From positions 1 to 46,964 of the forward strand of contig CALEFO010000041.1 in NCBI GenBank assembly GCA_937877165.1: a DNA stretch of 46,964 nt, written 5' to 3'. Position 1 is the first letter of the stretch; each line of letters opens with the position of its first letter. The DNA is from an uncultured Lachnospiraceae bacterium. Lineage in GTDB: Bacteria; Bacillota; Clostridia; Lachnospirales; Lachnospiraceae. Below the pieces are notes generated by a model, which did not search any database, had not been told where the DNA came from, and saw nothing but the letters and a program-made list of their open reading frames with translations. Shown piece by piece: positions 9,123-17,658 of this stretch. The position numbers and the translations under genes are program-made.

Positions 9123-11147
9123 ATGTTTGTTTTCACAGCTCAGACAGAAATATACGGATTCATCAGTAGTAAGACCATACAGCTGGCAGTAGACAGAATG
9201 TACCGTGATATCAGCATGGTTCTGCGAAGTGGAGAAAGGAAAGACAAGAGTGTCATTGTATTTGCCATCCATGAAGGCATGGAGGAGGAAAGCTGGATGA
9301 TTGAGGTGCAGAAGAACCAGATTCTTATCCAGGCAACGGACGATCTGGGCCTTGTCTATGCCTTTCTGGAGATCAGCAAGGAATTCCTGGGAATTCCGCC
9401 CTTCTGGTTCTGGCAGGAGATGAGCTGGAAACCGGTGGAATCCATCGCAGTGGAGGAGCAGAAAAGATTCTCTAAGAAGAAGACGATTCATTACAGAGGC
9501 TGGTTCTTCAATGATGAAACCTTTCTGGCCCGCTGGAATCCAGAGGGAGATGGAAAACTGGCCTGGGAGATGGGATTCGAAGCATGCCTTCGCTGCGGCG
9601 GCAACATGGTTATTCCGGGAGATATTGATAACTTCAGAAAGTATGGAAAACTGGCCTCCGATATGGGACTGATTCTGACGCACCATCATGTGGAGATTCT
9701 TGGTGCACCGATGTTTCTGAATGTGTATCCGGATGAGGAGCCATCCTATACCAAAAACAGGAAATTGTTCGAACAGATCTGGGAGGACGCGGTCAAAGAG
9801 CAGGCAGATCAGAAGACCATTTACGCAATCGGATTTCGTGGACAGGGAGACTGTGCGTTTTGGGAGTCGGAAAGCGGCGGATCTGAATTATCGGATGAAG
9901 AAAAAGGCAGGTTCATCAGCAGCATCATGAAACGCCAGATTGAAATTGTCCGTAAATATGTAAAAAATCCCATCCTGTGTACCAATCTGTATGGAGAGAT
10001 TATGGAACTGTACAGAGACGGATGGCTGGAGATTCCGGATGAGGTGATCAAAATATGGGCGGACAACGGATATGGAAAGATGGTTGCCAGGAGGCGCGGA
10101 AACCATAATCCAAGAACCATTGCTCTTCCTTTAAATGACCAGGAAAGAGAAGGGAAGCATGGGATTTATTATCACGTCTCCTTTTACGATCTGCAGGCGG
10201 CAAGCCATACCACAATGATGCCGCAGAGGCCGGAGTATTTTAACAAACAGCTCTGGGAGGCATTTGAGGACCATTTGACGGAATACCTGATTGTCAACTG
10301 TTCCAGTGTACGTCAGCACACATGCACGTTGGAAATGGTCAGCAGAATCTGGTCGGGGGAGCACATTACCTCGGAGACATTTTATCCCCGGTTTGTGGAA
10401 GAATATTATAGGGAAAGTCAGGACAAAATCTGTGCATTATATGAAGAGTATCCGAAGCTCTGCATTCATTATGGAATGCAGGAGGATGAGGTTGCCGGAG
10501 AACAGTTCTACACGCACTGCGTGAGAATTCTGGCGGGGCAGTGGATGATCTCACAGGAACAGCCTGCAGAGGATATGAAGTGGGCTACGGATGCAGAAAC
10601 CTTAGATGGACAGATGAAGTGGGTCTATGATAAATGTGCCCCGAAGGAGGAAGAGTCCTTGGAATATGCAGAGAGTTGTCGGAGAGTGGGAGCAACACTG
10701 TATGACAGTCTTACGGTGCAGGCAATTCTGCATTATGAAGGCTGTGCAGGGACGGTTCTTTTCTACAGGGCATGGGAGGAGTGGAGCAAGAAGAATTACA
10801 TGGAAGCTTTCTATGAGTGCGGACTTGCTGCGGAGCATTTTTCCATGGCGGATCGTGCACTGAGAGAAACGGAACATGGAATCTGGAAGGACTTTTATAA
10901 ATACGAACGCTTTGCAGACTATAAATTTGCGGCTCATATCCTGCGCTGCCTGATGGGATATATCCGGATATACAGTGATGGAAGTTCGTATTATAAATGG
11001 GATGCGAGACTGCGCAAATTGTGCGGGAAAGGGGAGATCTTCTGCAACTGGGACAACCACGAAACGGAAAAGGAATTGTTTGAAAGAATGAAAGAAATTC
11101 GCGGAGAGACCTTTGACAAGGACTTGATTGTTTGGAAGAGGATATAG
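9123..11147 (+). CDS. GH115-like alpha-glucuronidase
   Basis: A 674-residue protein without a signal peptide. Its layout follows GH115: an N-terminal alpha/beta domain ending in DDLGLVYAFLEISKEFLGI (the 'G-x-x-x-G-x-Y-x-x-x-E-x-S' segment of the family), then the TIM barrel starting with the YRGWFFNDE motif near residue 125, the HHH motif at about 186-188, IGFRGQGD near 235 and IYYHVSFYD near 350. GH115 enzymes remove alpha-1,2-linked glucuronic or 4-O-methylglucuronic acid from xylan or arabinogalactan side chains. The cytoplasmic location fits hydrolysis of imported oligosaccharides. It is shorter than typical GH115 (800-950), lacking the C-terminal dimer domain, and divergent, so the exact substrate is open. 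The start at 9123 is set by GAGG of repeat copy b. Confidence 0.72.
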   Translation: MFVFTAQTEIYGFISSKTIQLAVDRMYRDISMVLRSGERKDKSVIVFAIHEGMEEESWMIEVQKNQILIQATDDLGLVYAFLEISKEFLGIPPFWFWQEMSWKPVESIAVEEQKRFSKKKTIHYRGWFFNDETFLARWNPEGDGKLAWEMGFEACLRCGGNMVIPGDIDNFRKYGKLASDMGLILTHHHVEILGAPMFLNVYPDEEPSYTKNRKLFEQIWEDAVKEQADQKTIYAIGFRGQGDCAFWESESGGSELSDEEKGRFISSIMKRQIEIVRKYVKNPILCTNLYGEIMELYRDGWLEIPDEVIKIWADNGYGKMVARRRGNHNPRTIALPLNDQEREGKHGIYYHVSFYDLQAASHTTMMPQRPEYFNKQLWEAFEDHLTEYLIVNCSSVRQHTCTLEMVSRIWSGEHITSETFYPRFVEEYYRESQDKICALYEEYPKLCIHYGMQEDEVAGEQFYTHCVRILAGQWMISQEQPAEDMKWATDAETLDGQMKWVYDKCAPKEEESLEYAESCRRVGATLYDSLTVQAILHYEGCAGTVLFYRAWEEWSKKNYMEAFYECGLAAEHFSMADRALRETEHGIWKDFYKYERFADYKFAAHILRCLMGYIRIYSDGSSYYKWDARLRKLCGKGEIFCNWDNHETEKELFERMKEIRGETFDKDLIVWKRI

Positions 11148-11162
11148 GAGTTTTCATGATTA

Positions 11163-11324
11163 CGGTGCTGATGCACCGGCTGCTGCATTCGGCAAAATCG
11201 ATGCAATAGAAGATGTTTGATGACATCTTCTCCTGCTCAGAGTGCTGCTTGGCGGAACTTTGCATACAGTGAGAATTCGCCTTCGCGAAATTCTATCTGG
11301 TACCGCAGTTTTGCCTCAGCGAGG
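11163..11324 (+). repeat. Modular leader repeat, copy c (no first palindrome, enlarged loop)
   Basis: It begins at the second module (CGGTGCTGATGCACCG, where the loop changes but the stem is kept) and continues with GGCAAAATCG. The loop is enlarged and contains GAAGATGTTTGATGACATC and a second hairpin, GAGAATTCGCC with GCGAAATTCT. The return strand CGCAGTTTTGCC and CCTCAGCGAGG follow. The last GAGG (11321-11324) is 7 nt before the ATG of the gene at 11332. Confidence 0.8.
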
Positions 11325-11331
11325 GAAGAAA

Positions 11332-13173
11332 ATGGACAACACACCGATTCACGAATTGATTTTTTCGAATGACCCGGTCCGGATGAACTGGCTTCGCGAG
11401 GATTATCCGTACGCCAGTGTGATCTGCCCGGAGGAGTTCTCATGGACTGTTCAGAATGAAAGAGAAGGCGATGAGCTGACAACGACCATTCAGATCCGGA
11501 ATGACGGGAGGCATGCCTATTTTACCAATACAGGTTCCATCGGCATTATGTTTCCAGTACCAGATAAGTATGATTCGGCCGATGTTTGCCTGGAGCACAG
11601 GTGTCATGCGCACATCTTCTGCGGAGGCAATACAAGCTATATGATGTGTCTTCGCATGGGGGGAGGAGCGCCTCATCTTGGAATGGTTCTGACGGAAGGA
11701 AGCCTTTCTGACTATAGTGTGGTGCGGGACCTTTCCAAAATGAGCAACGACCGGGGCTGCTTTGTCCTTCATCCTTCTTCCAGAGAGTTTGCACCTGGAG
11801 AAACCATGGAGCTTGCCTGGAAAATCTTTCCACATCAGGGAAAAGAAGACTTCTATGACAGGCTGCAGAAATTTCCTTCGGTTGTGCTGGTGGAATCGGA
11901 GCGTTACGTCCTGTTTGCAGGAGAATCCTCCAGGGTAACCGTGCGTCCTTCGTTTGAAGCCAAAGAAGTCCGTGTAAACGGGAAGACTCTTTCAAAAGAG
12001 GCGGATGGAACGTACAGGTATCTGTTCGCGGGAAAAGAACCAGGGGAGTACACGCTTCCTGTTGAAGCGGATCAGGTCCGGACCCTTTGCAGGCTTTATG
12101 TCCAGGAGCCGCTCGATGAGCTGGTGGAGAAAAGAGTCCATTTTATCGTAGAAAACCAGCAGTACGACGGGCCGATTGAGGAATTGAAAGGAGCCTATCT
12201 TGCGTATGACAATGAGGAAAAGCAGCTCGTCTATACGCCGGAGAATGACTTCAATGCCGGAAGAGAACGGACCGGTATGGGAGTCTTTATGGCAAGGGCT
12301 TTGCAGAGAGAGGGCTTGCGCGGGCACGAGAGAGAAGAAGAGAGCCTGAAAAAGTACAGGGACTATTATTTGCGTGAGCTTGTGGATGCAGGGGGCGGCC
12401 TTGTATGCAACGATACGGGACGTGACAACAGTTATTTTCGTCTATACAATTATCCATGGGCGGCCACGTTCTTCGTGGAATGCTATAAACTTTGGAAAAA
12501 GCATGAGGACCTGGAGACTGCGGCAAGGATCATTGAGAAGTTTTATACACAGGGCGGCGACCACTTCTATCCGATTCAGATGCCAATTGTTTCCATCTGT
12601 GAACAGTTGGCAGCTGCCGGAGCGAATGAGAAGCGTGATGAGCTGAAGAAGCTGTTCTGCAGGCACGCGGATTGGCTGATTGCTGTCGGAAATCATTACC
12701 CTGCGTCGGAAGTGAATTACGAGCAGAGCATCATTGCGCCGGCGGCCGACGTTCTTCTTCAGGTCTATGAGATTACCGGCAAGGAGAAGTATCTGCAGGG
12801 GGCGAGAAAGCAGCTGGCTGTGCTGGAGCTGTTTAATGGCAGACAGCCGGATTACCATCTCTGTGAGGTCGCGATTCGTCATTGGGACGGATATTGGTTC
12901 GGCAAAAGGAGAATGTACGGGGACACCTTCCCTCACTACTGGAGCGCAGAAACCGGAAGAGTTTACCGGCGCTATGCAAGACTGACCGGAGAGGAACGCT
13001 ATGCGGAGAAAGCAGAGACATCGCTTCGCGGGGTGCTGCCGATGTTCTTCCGGGACGGCACGGCGACCTGCGCGTATCTGTATCCATATTCCGTCAATGA
13101 CCGAAAAGGTCAATTTTCAGATCCTTATGCAAATGATCAGGACTGGGGGCTCTGCAGCAGTCTGGAAGAATAA
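11332..13173 (+). CDS. Uncharacterised alpha/alpha-toroid glycosidase-like protein
   Basis: A 613-residue protein I cannot assign to a named family. The first 280 residues are beta-rich, beginning around MNWLREDYPYASVICPEEF, and look like a carbohydrate-recognising beta-sandwich. From about residue 300 on, the sequence is mostly helical with repeated short helix pairs and aromatic/Gly turns (AATFFVECYKLWKKH, VLLQVYEITGKEKYLQGARK, YRRYARLTGEERYAEKA), as in six-hairpin glycosidases and related lyases. No signal peptide is present. It starts 7 nt after the GAGG of repeat copy c, and lies between the GH115-like and GH42 genes, so a role in trimming the same imported glycan is likely. Conserved acidic residues in the helical part could be catalytic, but none can be named with confidence. 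Confidence 0.6.
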   Translation: MDNTPIHELIFSNDPVRMNWLREDYPYASVICPEEFSWTVQNEREGDELTTTIQIRNDGRHAYFTNTGSIGIMFPVPDKYDSADVCLEHRCHAHIFCGGNTSYMMCLRMGGGAPHLGMVLTEGSLSDYSVVRDLSKMSNDRGCFVLHPSSREFAPGETMELAWKIFPHQGKEDFYDRLQKFPSVVLVESERYVLFAGESSRVTVRPSFEAKEVRVNGKTLSKEADGTYRYLFAGKEPGEYTLPVEADQVRTLCRLYVQEPLDELVEKRVHFIVENQQYDGPIEELKGAYLAYDNEEKQLVYTPENDFNAGRERTGMGVFMARALQREGLRGHEREEESLKKYRDYYLRELVDAGGGLVCNDTGRDNSYFRLYNYPWAATFFVECYKLWKKHEDLETAARIIEKFYTQGGDHFYPIQMPIVSICEQLAAAGANEKRDELKKLFCRHADWLIAVGNHYPASEVNYEQSIIAPAADVLLQVYEITGKEKYLQGARKQLAVLELFNGRQPDYHLCEVAIRHWDGYWFGKRRMYGDTFPHYWSAETGRVYRRYARLTGEERYAEKAETSLRGVLPMFFRDGTATCAYLYPYSVNDRKGQFSDPYANDQDWGLCSSLEE

Positions 13174-13392
13174 AAGGCCCCGGACGAGCAGGACAGGAGC
13201 GAGGTCCGAGGCACAGGAATAAGACCACGAAGGCGGAAAGTCCAGATGTGTCTTGCGGGAGGAAGCATACCAATGAACCCAATGAAGGAGCACAGGACAA
13301 ACAACGAGGACGCCAAAGAAACGAACGGAAAACCAGGAACGCGAAGGGACAGACCAAAAGCAAAACCAAGAATGCAAAGGGGACAGACAATC
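13174..13392 (+). repeat. T-poor leader with 34-bp tandem repeats before GH42 gene
   Basis: The 219-nt spacer is purine-rich, and from about 13260 on it contains very few T residues on the plus strand. Two 34-bp units lie back to back at about 13320-13387; each ends in GGGACAG after a GCGAAG or GCAAAG block, and the second ends just before the start codon. Weaker related units precede them. The frame is open through the repeats (hence a possible 49-residue N-terminal extension of the GH42 protein), but the encoded Lys/Arg/Asn-rich sequence is not typical of GH42. The last GGGG serves as ribosome site for the ATG at 13393. Confidence 0.55.
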
Positions 13393-15408
13393 ATGAGGGA
13401 CAAGACGATCAAACGAATCATCTACGGAGGAGATTACAATCCCAACCAGTGGCCGAGAGAGATCTGGAAGGAAGATATGCGGATTTTTAAGGATGCCCAT
13501 ATCAATAGTGCAACGGTTAATGTTTTTTCCTGGGCGAAGATTCAACCATCGGAAGAATGCTATCGGTTTGAGGAACTCGATGACATCATTGAGATGCTGA
13601 GCAGGGAGAATTACGATATCGTGCTTGCCACCTCCACGGGGGCTCTGCCTGCCTGGATGGCGAAAAGATATCCTGAGGTTGAGAGAACCGATTGGGATGG
13701 AAAACACAAAAAATATGGGGAGCGGCATAACGCCTGCCCGAATTCACCGATCTTTCAGAAATATTCTGCGCGGCTTGCCGGGAAGCTCGCAGAGCGGTAT
13801 GGCAGCAATCCCCATGTGAAATGCTGGCATATCAGCAATGAGTACGGCGGAATTTGCTATTGCGAGCGCTGTGAAAAGGCATTCCGTGTGTGGCTCCGGG
13901 AGAAATACGGGACACTGGAAAATCTCAATAAGGCATGGAATACGGAATTCTGGGGACACACCTTTTACGACTGGGATGAGATTGTAGTTCCCAATGCGTT
14001 GGGTGAGGGACTCTGGAACGGAGGAACGGCTTTCGCAGGCATTTCTATTGATTACAACCGTTTCAATTCCGATGGAATGCTGAAAAACTACATGGCGGAA
14101 AGAGATGCCATCCGCAGGTTCGATAAGGATGCGTTGATCACAACCAACCTGATGGGAACCTATAAGGGGCTGGATTATTTTAAATGGGCGAAGGAGATGG
14201 ATGTGGTTTCCTGGGACCATTATCCGAGCTATAACACGCCGTGGAGCTACAGCGCGATGTGCCATGATCTGATGCGTGGCCTGAAGGATCAGCCGTTTAT
14301 GCTGATGGAACAGACGCCGAGTCAGCAGAACTGGCAGCCGTACAATTCTTTGAAGAAGCCCGGACAGATGAGAATGCAGAGCTATCAGACGATTGCGCAT
14401 GGAGCAGACTCGATCCAGTTTTTCCAGCTGAGAAGAAGCGTTGGCGGCTGTGAGAAATTTCATGGAGCCGTGATCGGGCATGCAGGAACGGAGGATACCA
14501 GGGTATTCCGGGAAGTGCAGGAGCTCGGAGGAGAGCTGGAGCAATTAAGCGATGCAGTCCTCGGCAGCAGAAATGAGGCTGAGGTTGGCATTGTCTTTGA
14601 CTGGGACAATTACTGGGGATTGGAATATACCAGCGGCCCTACCGTAGATCTGAAATATGTCGACCAGATTCACACCTATTATGAGTATTTTTATAAAAAT
14701 AATATTCCTGTGGATATGGTGCCGTATGATGCTGATTTTTCACGGTATAAAATGATTGTGGCACCGGTTTTGTACATGGTGAAGGCGGGAATGAAAGAGG
14801 CCCTGGAAGCCTTCGTGCAGAATGGGGGCGTGCTGATTACGACCTATATGAGCGGAATTGTGGATCAGTCCGATAATGTATACCTGGGAGGATATCCGGG
14901 ACCTTTGAGAAAGCTGTCAGGCATCTGGGTGGAGGAGATCGATGCACTTGCACCGGAGCAGTCGAATGGCGTGCATTTTGCGGATGGAAGCAGTTCTTCC
15001 TGCAATCTCGTATGCGAGCGGATTCATCTGGAAGGCGCAGAATGCCTTGGAACTTATGAGACGGATTTCTATGCGGGGGAACCGGCTGTGACAAGGAATT
15101 CTTTCGGAAAGGGAACGGTCTATTATATCGGCACGCAGCTTGCACAAGAGGGAAGAGAGCATTTGCTGGAGATGATTTGCCGGGATGCAGGAGTTCAGAG
15201 TCTTGTTGAGGTTCCGACCGGACTGGAGGTTGTCTGCAGACAGAAGGATAATAAAAAGCTTTATTTCCTTCTCAACTTCCAAAAAGAGCCGATTGCGGTC
15301 CCGAAACAGTTCTGGGGGTATGAGGACCTTCTGACGGGAAAATCCATCACCGGGGAAGCTGTGCTGAAGCAATATGGGGTCAGCATTGTTGCCACAGATG
15401 CTTCCTGA
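13393..15408 (+). CDS. Beta-galactosidase, glycoside hydrolase family 42
   Basis: A 671-residue cytoplasmic GH42 enzyme that removes terminal beta-linked galactose from oligosaccharides. It begins MRDKTIKRIIYGGDYNPNQW, the family signature start. The acid/base Glu is in the motif SNEYGG (about residue 150) and the nucleophile Glu in LMEQTPS (about residue 306). Cysteines near 115, 155, 157 and 160 match the zinc cluster of many GH42 enzymes. The C-terminal part shows the trimerisation domain and a small beta-domain ending. The start at 13393 is preferred over the upstream in-frame ATG at 13246 because the family begins there and GGGG lies about 10 nt before it. Length is normal (650-690). As last gene of the locus, it is followed by a terminator at 15473. 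Confidence 0.93.
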   Translation: MRDKTIKRIIYGGDYNPNQWPREIWKEDMRIFKDAHINSATVNVFSWAKIQPSEECYRFEELDDIIEMLSRENYDIVLATSTGALPAWMAKRYPEVERTDWDGKHKKYGERHNACPNSPIFQKYSARLAGKLAERYGSNPHVKCWHISNEYGGICYCERCEKAFRVWLREKYGTLENLNKAWNTEFWGHTFYDWDEIVVPNALGEGLWNGGTAFAGISIDYNRFNSDGMLKNYMAERDAIRRFDKDALITTNLMGTYKGLDYFKWAKEMDVVSWDHYPSYNTPWSYSAMCHDLMRGLKDQPFMLMEQTPSQQNWQPYNSLKKPGQMRMQSYQTIAHGADSIQFFQLRRSVGGCEKFHGAVIGHAGTEDTRVFREVQELGGELEQLSDAVLGSRNEAEVGIVFDWDNYWGLEYTSGPTVDLKYVDQIHTYYEYFYKNNIPVDMVPYDADFSRYKMIVAPVLYMVKAGMKEALEAFVQNGGVLITTYMSGIVDQSDNVYLGGYPGPLRKLSGIWVEEIDALAPEQSNGVHFADGSSSSCNLVCERIHLEGAECLGTYETDFYAGEPAVTRNSFGKGTVYYIGTQLAQEGREHLLEMICRDAGVQSLVEVPTGLEVVCRQKDNKKLYFLLNFQKEPIAVPKQFWGYEDLLTGKSITGEAVLKQYGVSIVATDAS

Positions 15409-15472
15409 TTTGGATTTTTATCATGGAGCATGGAAGTGAACTTTTAGAAGAAAACCGATTGGTTCACAGAAA

Positions 15473-15515
15473 AAAGGCTCCTGCGCAGGGCGGCAAGCTG
15501 TGTGCAGGAGCCTTT
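15473..15515 (+). terminator. Terminator after the GH42 gene
   Basis: AAAGGCTCCTGC pairs with GCAGGAGCCTTT around a loop of about 19 nt. The A-rich left and T-rich right flanks let it work in either direction; it most likely ends the glycan locus 65 nt after the GH42 stop. Confidence 0.85.
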
Positions 15516-15570
15516 GCGTGGGACAATAGATGTGTCATGCAAACAATCGCGGGAGAAAACTAGTGGTGAC

Positions 15571-15590
15571 AGCCGGATTTCTGCTATGAT
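15571..15590 (+). promoter_or_regulatory. Extended -10 promoter of the HIT gene
   Basis: TGCTATGAT (-10 TATGAT at 15585-15590 with the upstream TGC) has no good -35 partner, as expected for an extended -10 promoter. The word directly before it, ending in TTTCTGCTATG, is shared over 18 bases with 1379-1396. Confidence 0.5.
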
Positions 15591-15639
15591 AGATCTTACA
15601 AATCTTTCGCAGGAAAGGAACAAGAGGAGGATAAACATA

Positions 15640-16065
15640 ATGACAGATCAGAACTGCGCATATTGTATGGAAGGTGAACTGGTTGCGGCATTTGGAATTA
15701 AAATCTGCGAGCTTGCAAGCAGCAAGGTATATCTGTTCAAGGAACAGAGCCATCCGGGGCGGGTCATTGTAGCACACAAGAGGCATGTCAGTGAGATTAC
15801 AGAACTCACTGCGGAGGAAAGAGCGGCCTACATCGAAGACATCAACAAGGTGGCAACGGCGATGCATGAGATTTTTCATCCGGACAAGGTGAATTACGGG
15901 GCCTACGGAGATACCGGACATCATCTCCATTTCCATCTGGTGCCGAAGTATAAAGACGGCTATGAATGGGGAGGCGTGTTCGCTATGAATCCCGGAGAGA
16001 AGACTCTGACCGAGGAAGCGTACGGGGAGATGGTTGAGAAGTACCGGAAGGCGCTGGCGGAGTAA
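15640..16065 (+). CDS. HIT-family nucleotide hydrolase
   Basis: A 141-residue histidine-triad protein. The triad is clear: GHHLHFHLVPK, with His at about residues 95, 97 and 99, the middle one forming the nucleotidyl intermediate. HIT proteins hydrolyse nucleoside phosphoramidates, dinucleoside polyphosphates or related adducts in the cytoplasm; the exact substrate of this branch is not known. The N-terminal CAYC pair is common in clostridial members. AGAGGAGG lies 10 nt before the ATG at 15640, so this start is strong; the frame is open upstream to 15502 without a site. It is a single-gene unit with its own promoter and converges on the ATPase gene, leaving 50 nt between the stops. Confidence 0.9.
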   Translation: MTDQNCAYCMEGELVAAFGIKICELASSKVYLFKEQSHPGRVIVAHKRHVSEITELTAEERAAYIEDINKVATAMHEIFHPDKVNYGAYGDTGHHLHFHLVPKYKDGYEWGGVFAMNPGEKTLTEEAYGEMVEKYRKALAE

Positions 16066-16115
16066 AGAAATCTTATCAAATATCTTCTCCAGAGCGTACC
16101 TGCTGATGCAGGCAG

Positions 16116-17408
16116 TTATTGCGACGTACTGTATCTTCCCTGCTCCAGTTCCAGCAAAAACTTATACAGAGGCACAACCTCAATCGTTATGCCGTCTTCG
16201 TGGATGGTGTTCTCTTCCTCATAGGTAACAATGATAAAACGGGTGGCCTCTTTAGAATTCAGCGCCAGCTTTTTGAGAGCGCCTACCTCACGGGTACGGG
16301 CATCTCCGGCAATGGAGTAGGCGGACTGCACAGCCAGACCAATGGAGGGCACATAAAAATCGACATCGATACCTGTCCTGGCGGATTTCAGATAATATAC
16401 ATCGCCAGGGTAGGAACGTGTCAGCCCGACAGCTACAATGTTCTCTAACTGCACGGATTCTTTTCGATCCAGGAACAGGTTCAGGATACCATTATCGGAA
16501 AAATAAAATTTCGGGTAACTTTCTTTCTCCACGAGATTCGCGTAGTAATTTTGCAGATGAAACAACAGATAGGCATCTTCGGCATAGCGAATGTAGTCGG
16601 AGATGGTATCCCTGGACAGTGAAACATTGACAGCATGCAGCGTTTTTTGCAGCTTGGAATAAGAGATTTCGCTGCGTACCGATTCTGCTACCTTTTTAAT
16701 CAGAATTTTAACGGCGTAGTCGTTGCGGATTTTATTTCTTGTGATGATATCGCCCAGAAGCACCTTCTGGTAAACACTTGAAATATATTCACGTTTGGCC
16801 TTGTACAACAGCGATTCTGGCAGCCCGCCGAATTGCAGATATTGCGCGCAGCAGCCGCGTATTTTACCATTGGATTTTGTGCCAAGCAGTGCCCGCGCAT
16901 CATGAGGGATCCCGCAGGCAGTCAGGTACTCACCAAAAGCGTAGGGGGTAATATACTTGACCAAAAAGCGGCCGCCCAGTGTCGTTTCGATCTCCCGGCT
17001 TAGCATTCTGGCATTGCTGCCCGTAATGCAGATATGCTCTTTGGCATCTGCCATACGGCGCGCAAATTTTTCCCAGCCATTGATGTTCTGTACCTCATCC
17101 AGGAAAAAGTAACCCTTTTTATTACTCAGTTCGCTCTGTACGGACAGAATATCATTGAAATCTGTGATATTGAACTCGGACAGGCGCTCGTCCTCAAAAT
17201 TGATATAAATAATTTGGTCCCAGTCCACGCCGGACGCAACAAGATCCAGAATGATTTTATACAGCAACGTGGATTTTCCGGCTCGGCGCAGCCCTACCAG
17301 TACATAATTTCCGTTTGTTTCAAATTCATAGTCACGCGGCACGATTTGAAAATTTTGGATAAATTCATGCTGGTCATAAATGACAGATTTTAAGAGAGTA
17401 TGGTTCAT
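16116..17408 (-). CDS. AAA/DUF4143 family ATPase
   Basis: A 430-residue protein of the common bacterial family with an N-terminal AAA_14 ATPase domain and a C-terminal DUF4143 domain. The Walker A motif is GLRRAGKST (about residues 39-47), and the Walker B region is GYFFLDEVQ (about 100-108), followed by the sensor segment ICITGSNARML. The C-terminal domain has the restriction-enzyme-like segment SARTGIDVDFYV and a FIIVTYEEE strand. The biological role of this family is not settled; DNA-related or defence roles have been suggested. The start at 17406-17408 has GGAG about 10 nt upstream; a longer frame to 17534 would run through the promoter repeats. The promoter and a four-unit tandem repeat lie directly upstream, so the gene is likely regulated on its own. 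Confidence 0.88.
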   Translation of the reverse strand: MNHTLLKSVIYDQHEFIQNFQIVPRDYEFETNGNYVLVGLRRAGKSTLLYKIILDLVASGVDWDQIIYINFEDERLSEFNITDFNDILSVQSELSNKKGYFFLDEVQNINGWEKFARRMADAKEHICITGSNARMLSREIETTLGGRFLVKYITPYAFGEYLTACGIPHDARALLGTKSNGKIRGCCAQYLQFGGLPESLLYKAKREYISSVYQKVLLGDIITRNKIRNDYAVKILIKKVAESVRSEISYSKLQKTLHAVNVSLSRDTISDYIRYAEDAYLLFHLQNYYANLVEKESYPKFYFSDNGILNLFLDRKESVQLENIVAVGLTRSYPGDVYYLKSARTGIDVDFYVPSIGLAVQSAYSIAGDARTREVGALKKLALNSKEATRFIIVTYEEENTIHEDGITIEVVPLYKFLLELEQGRYSTSQ

Positions 17409-17443
17409 AGGGAATAATCTCCGAAAGATGCAATGAATTATCA

Positions 17444-17574
17444 GCAAACATAATATAGCATGTTCACAAAATCTTGTCGAATATATTCGACAATACAGAA
17501 GGAATACTGCCAAATATATTCGACGGCACAGCAATAAAACTGCCGAACATACACGGCATCAGAACAAACCATCT
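17444..17574. repeat. Four degenerate 33-bp tandem repeats with palindromes
   Basis: Units begin at about 17444, 17476, 17509 and 17542 with period 32-33. Each starts with an inverted repeat and ends with an A/C-rich stretch such as GAACAAACCATCT or GCAATAAAACT. The best palindrome is TTGTCGAATATATTCGACAA at 17474-17493. Unit 2 keeps AATATATTCGAC; unit 3 (GCCGAACATACACGGC) has diverged. The array overlaps the promoter of the ATPase gene. Confidence 0.7.
17452..17480 (-). promoter_or_regulatory. Promoter of the ATPase gene
   Basis: On the minus strand, TCGACA (17475-17480) and TATATT (17452-17457) are 17 nt apart, with TGC just before the -10. The -35 box forms one arm of the palindrome TTGTCGAATATATTCGACAA, so a protein bound there would control the promoter. 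The -10 box is 44 nt before the start codon. Confidence 0.6.
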
Positions 17575-17658
17575 GGACAGAAGCGTGGAACCCTTCGGAT
17601 GGTTTTCTGAGTATATTGCGGATTCAATACATAGAGGAAAACGGCGGGAAGCCCTTCC

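Noticed and set aside
17444..17574. CRISPR array
   Set aside because: The units are contiguous and diverged, without unique spacers between constant repeats, and no cas gene is present.
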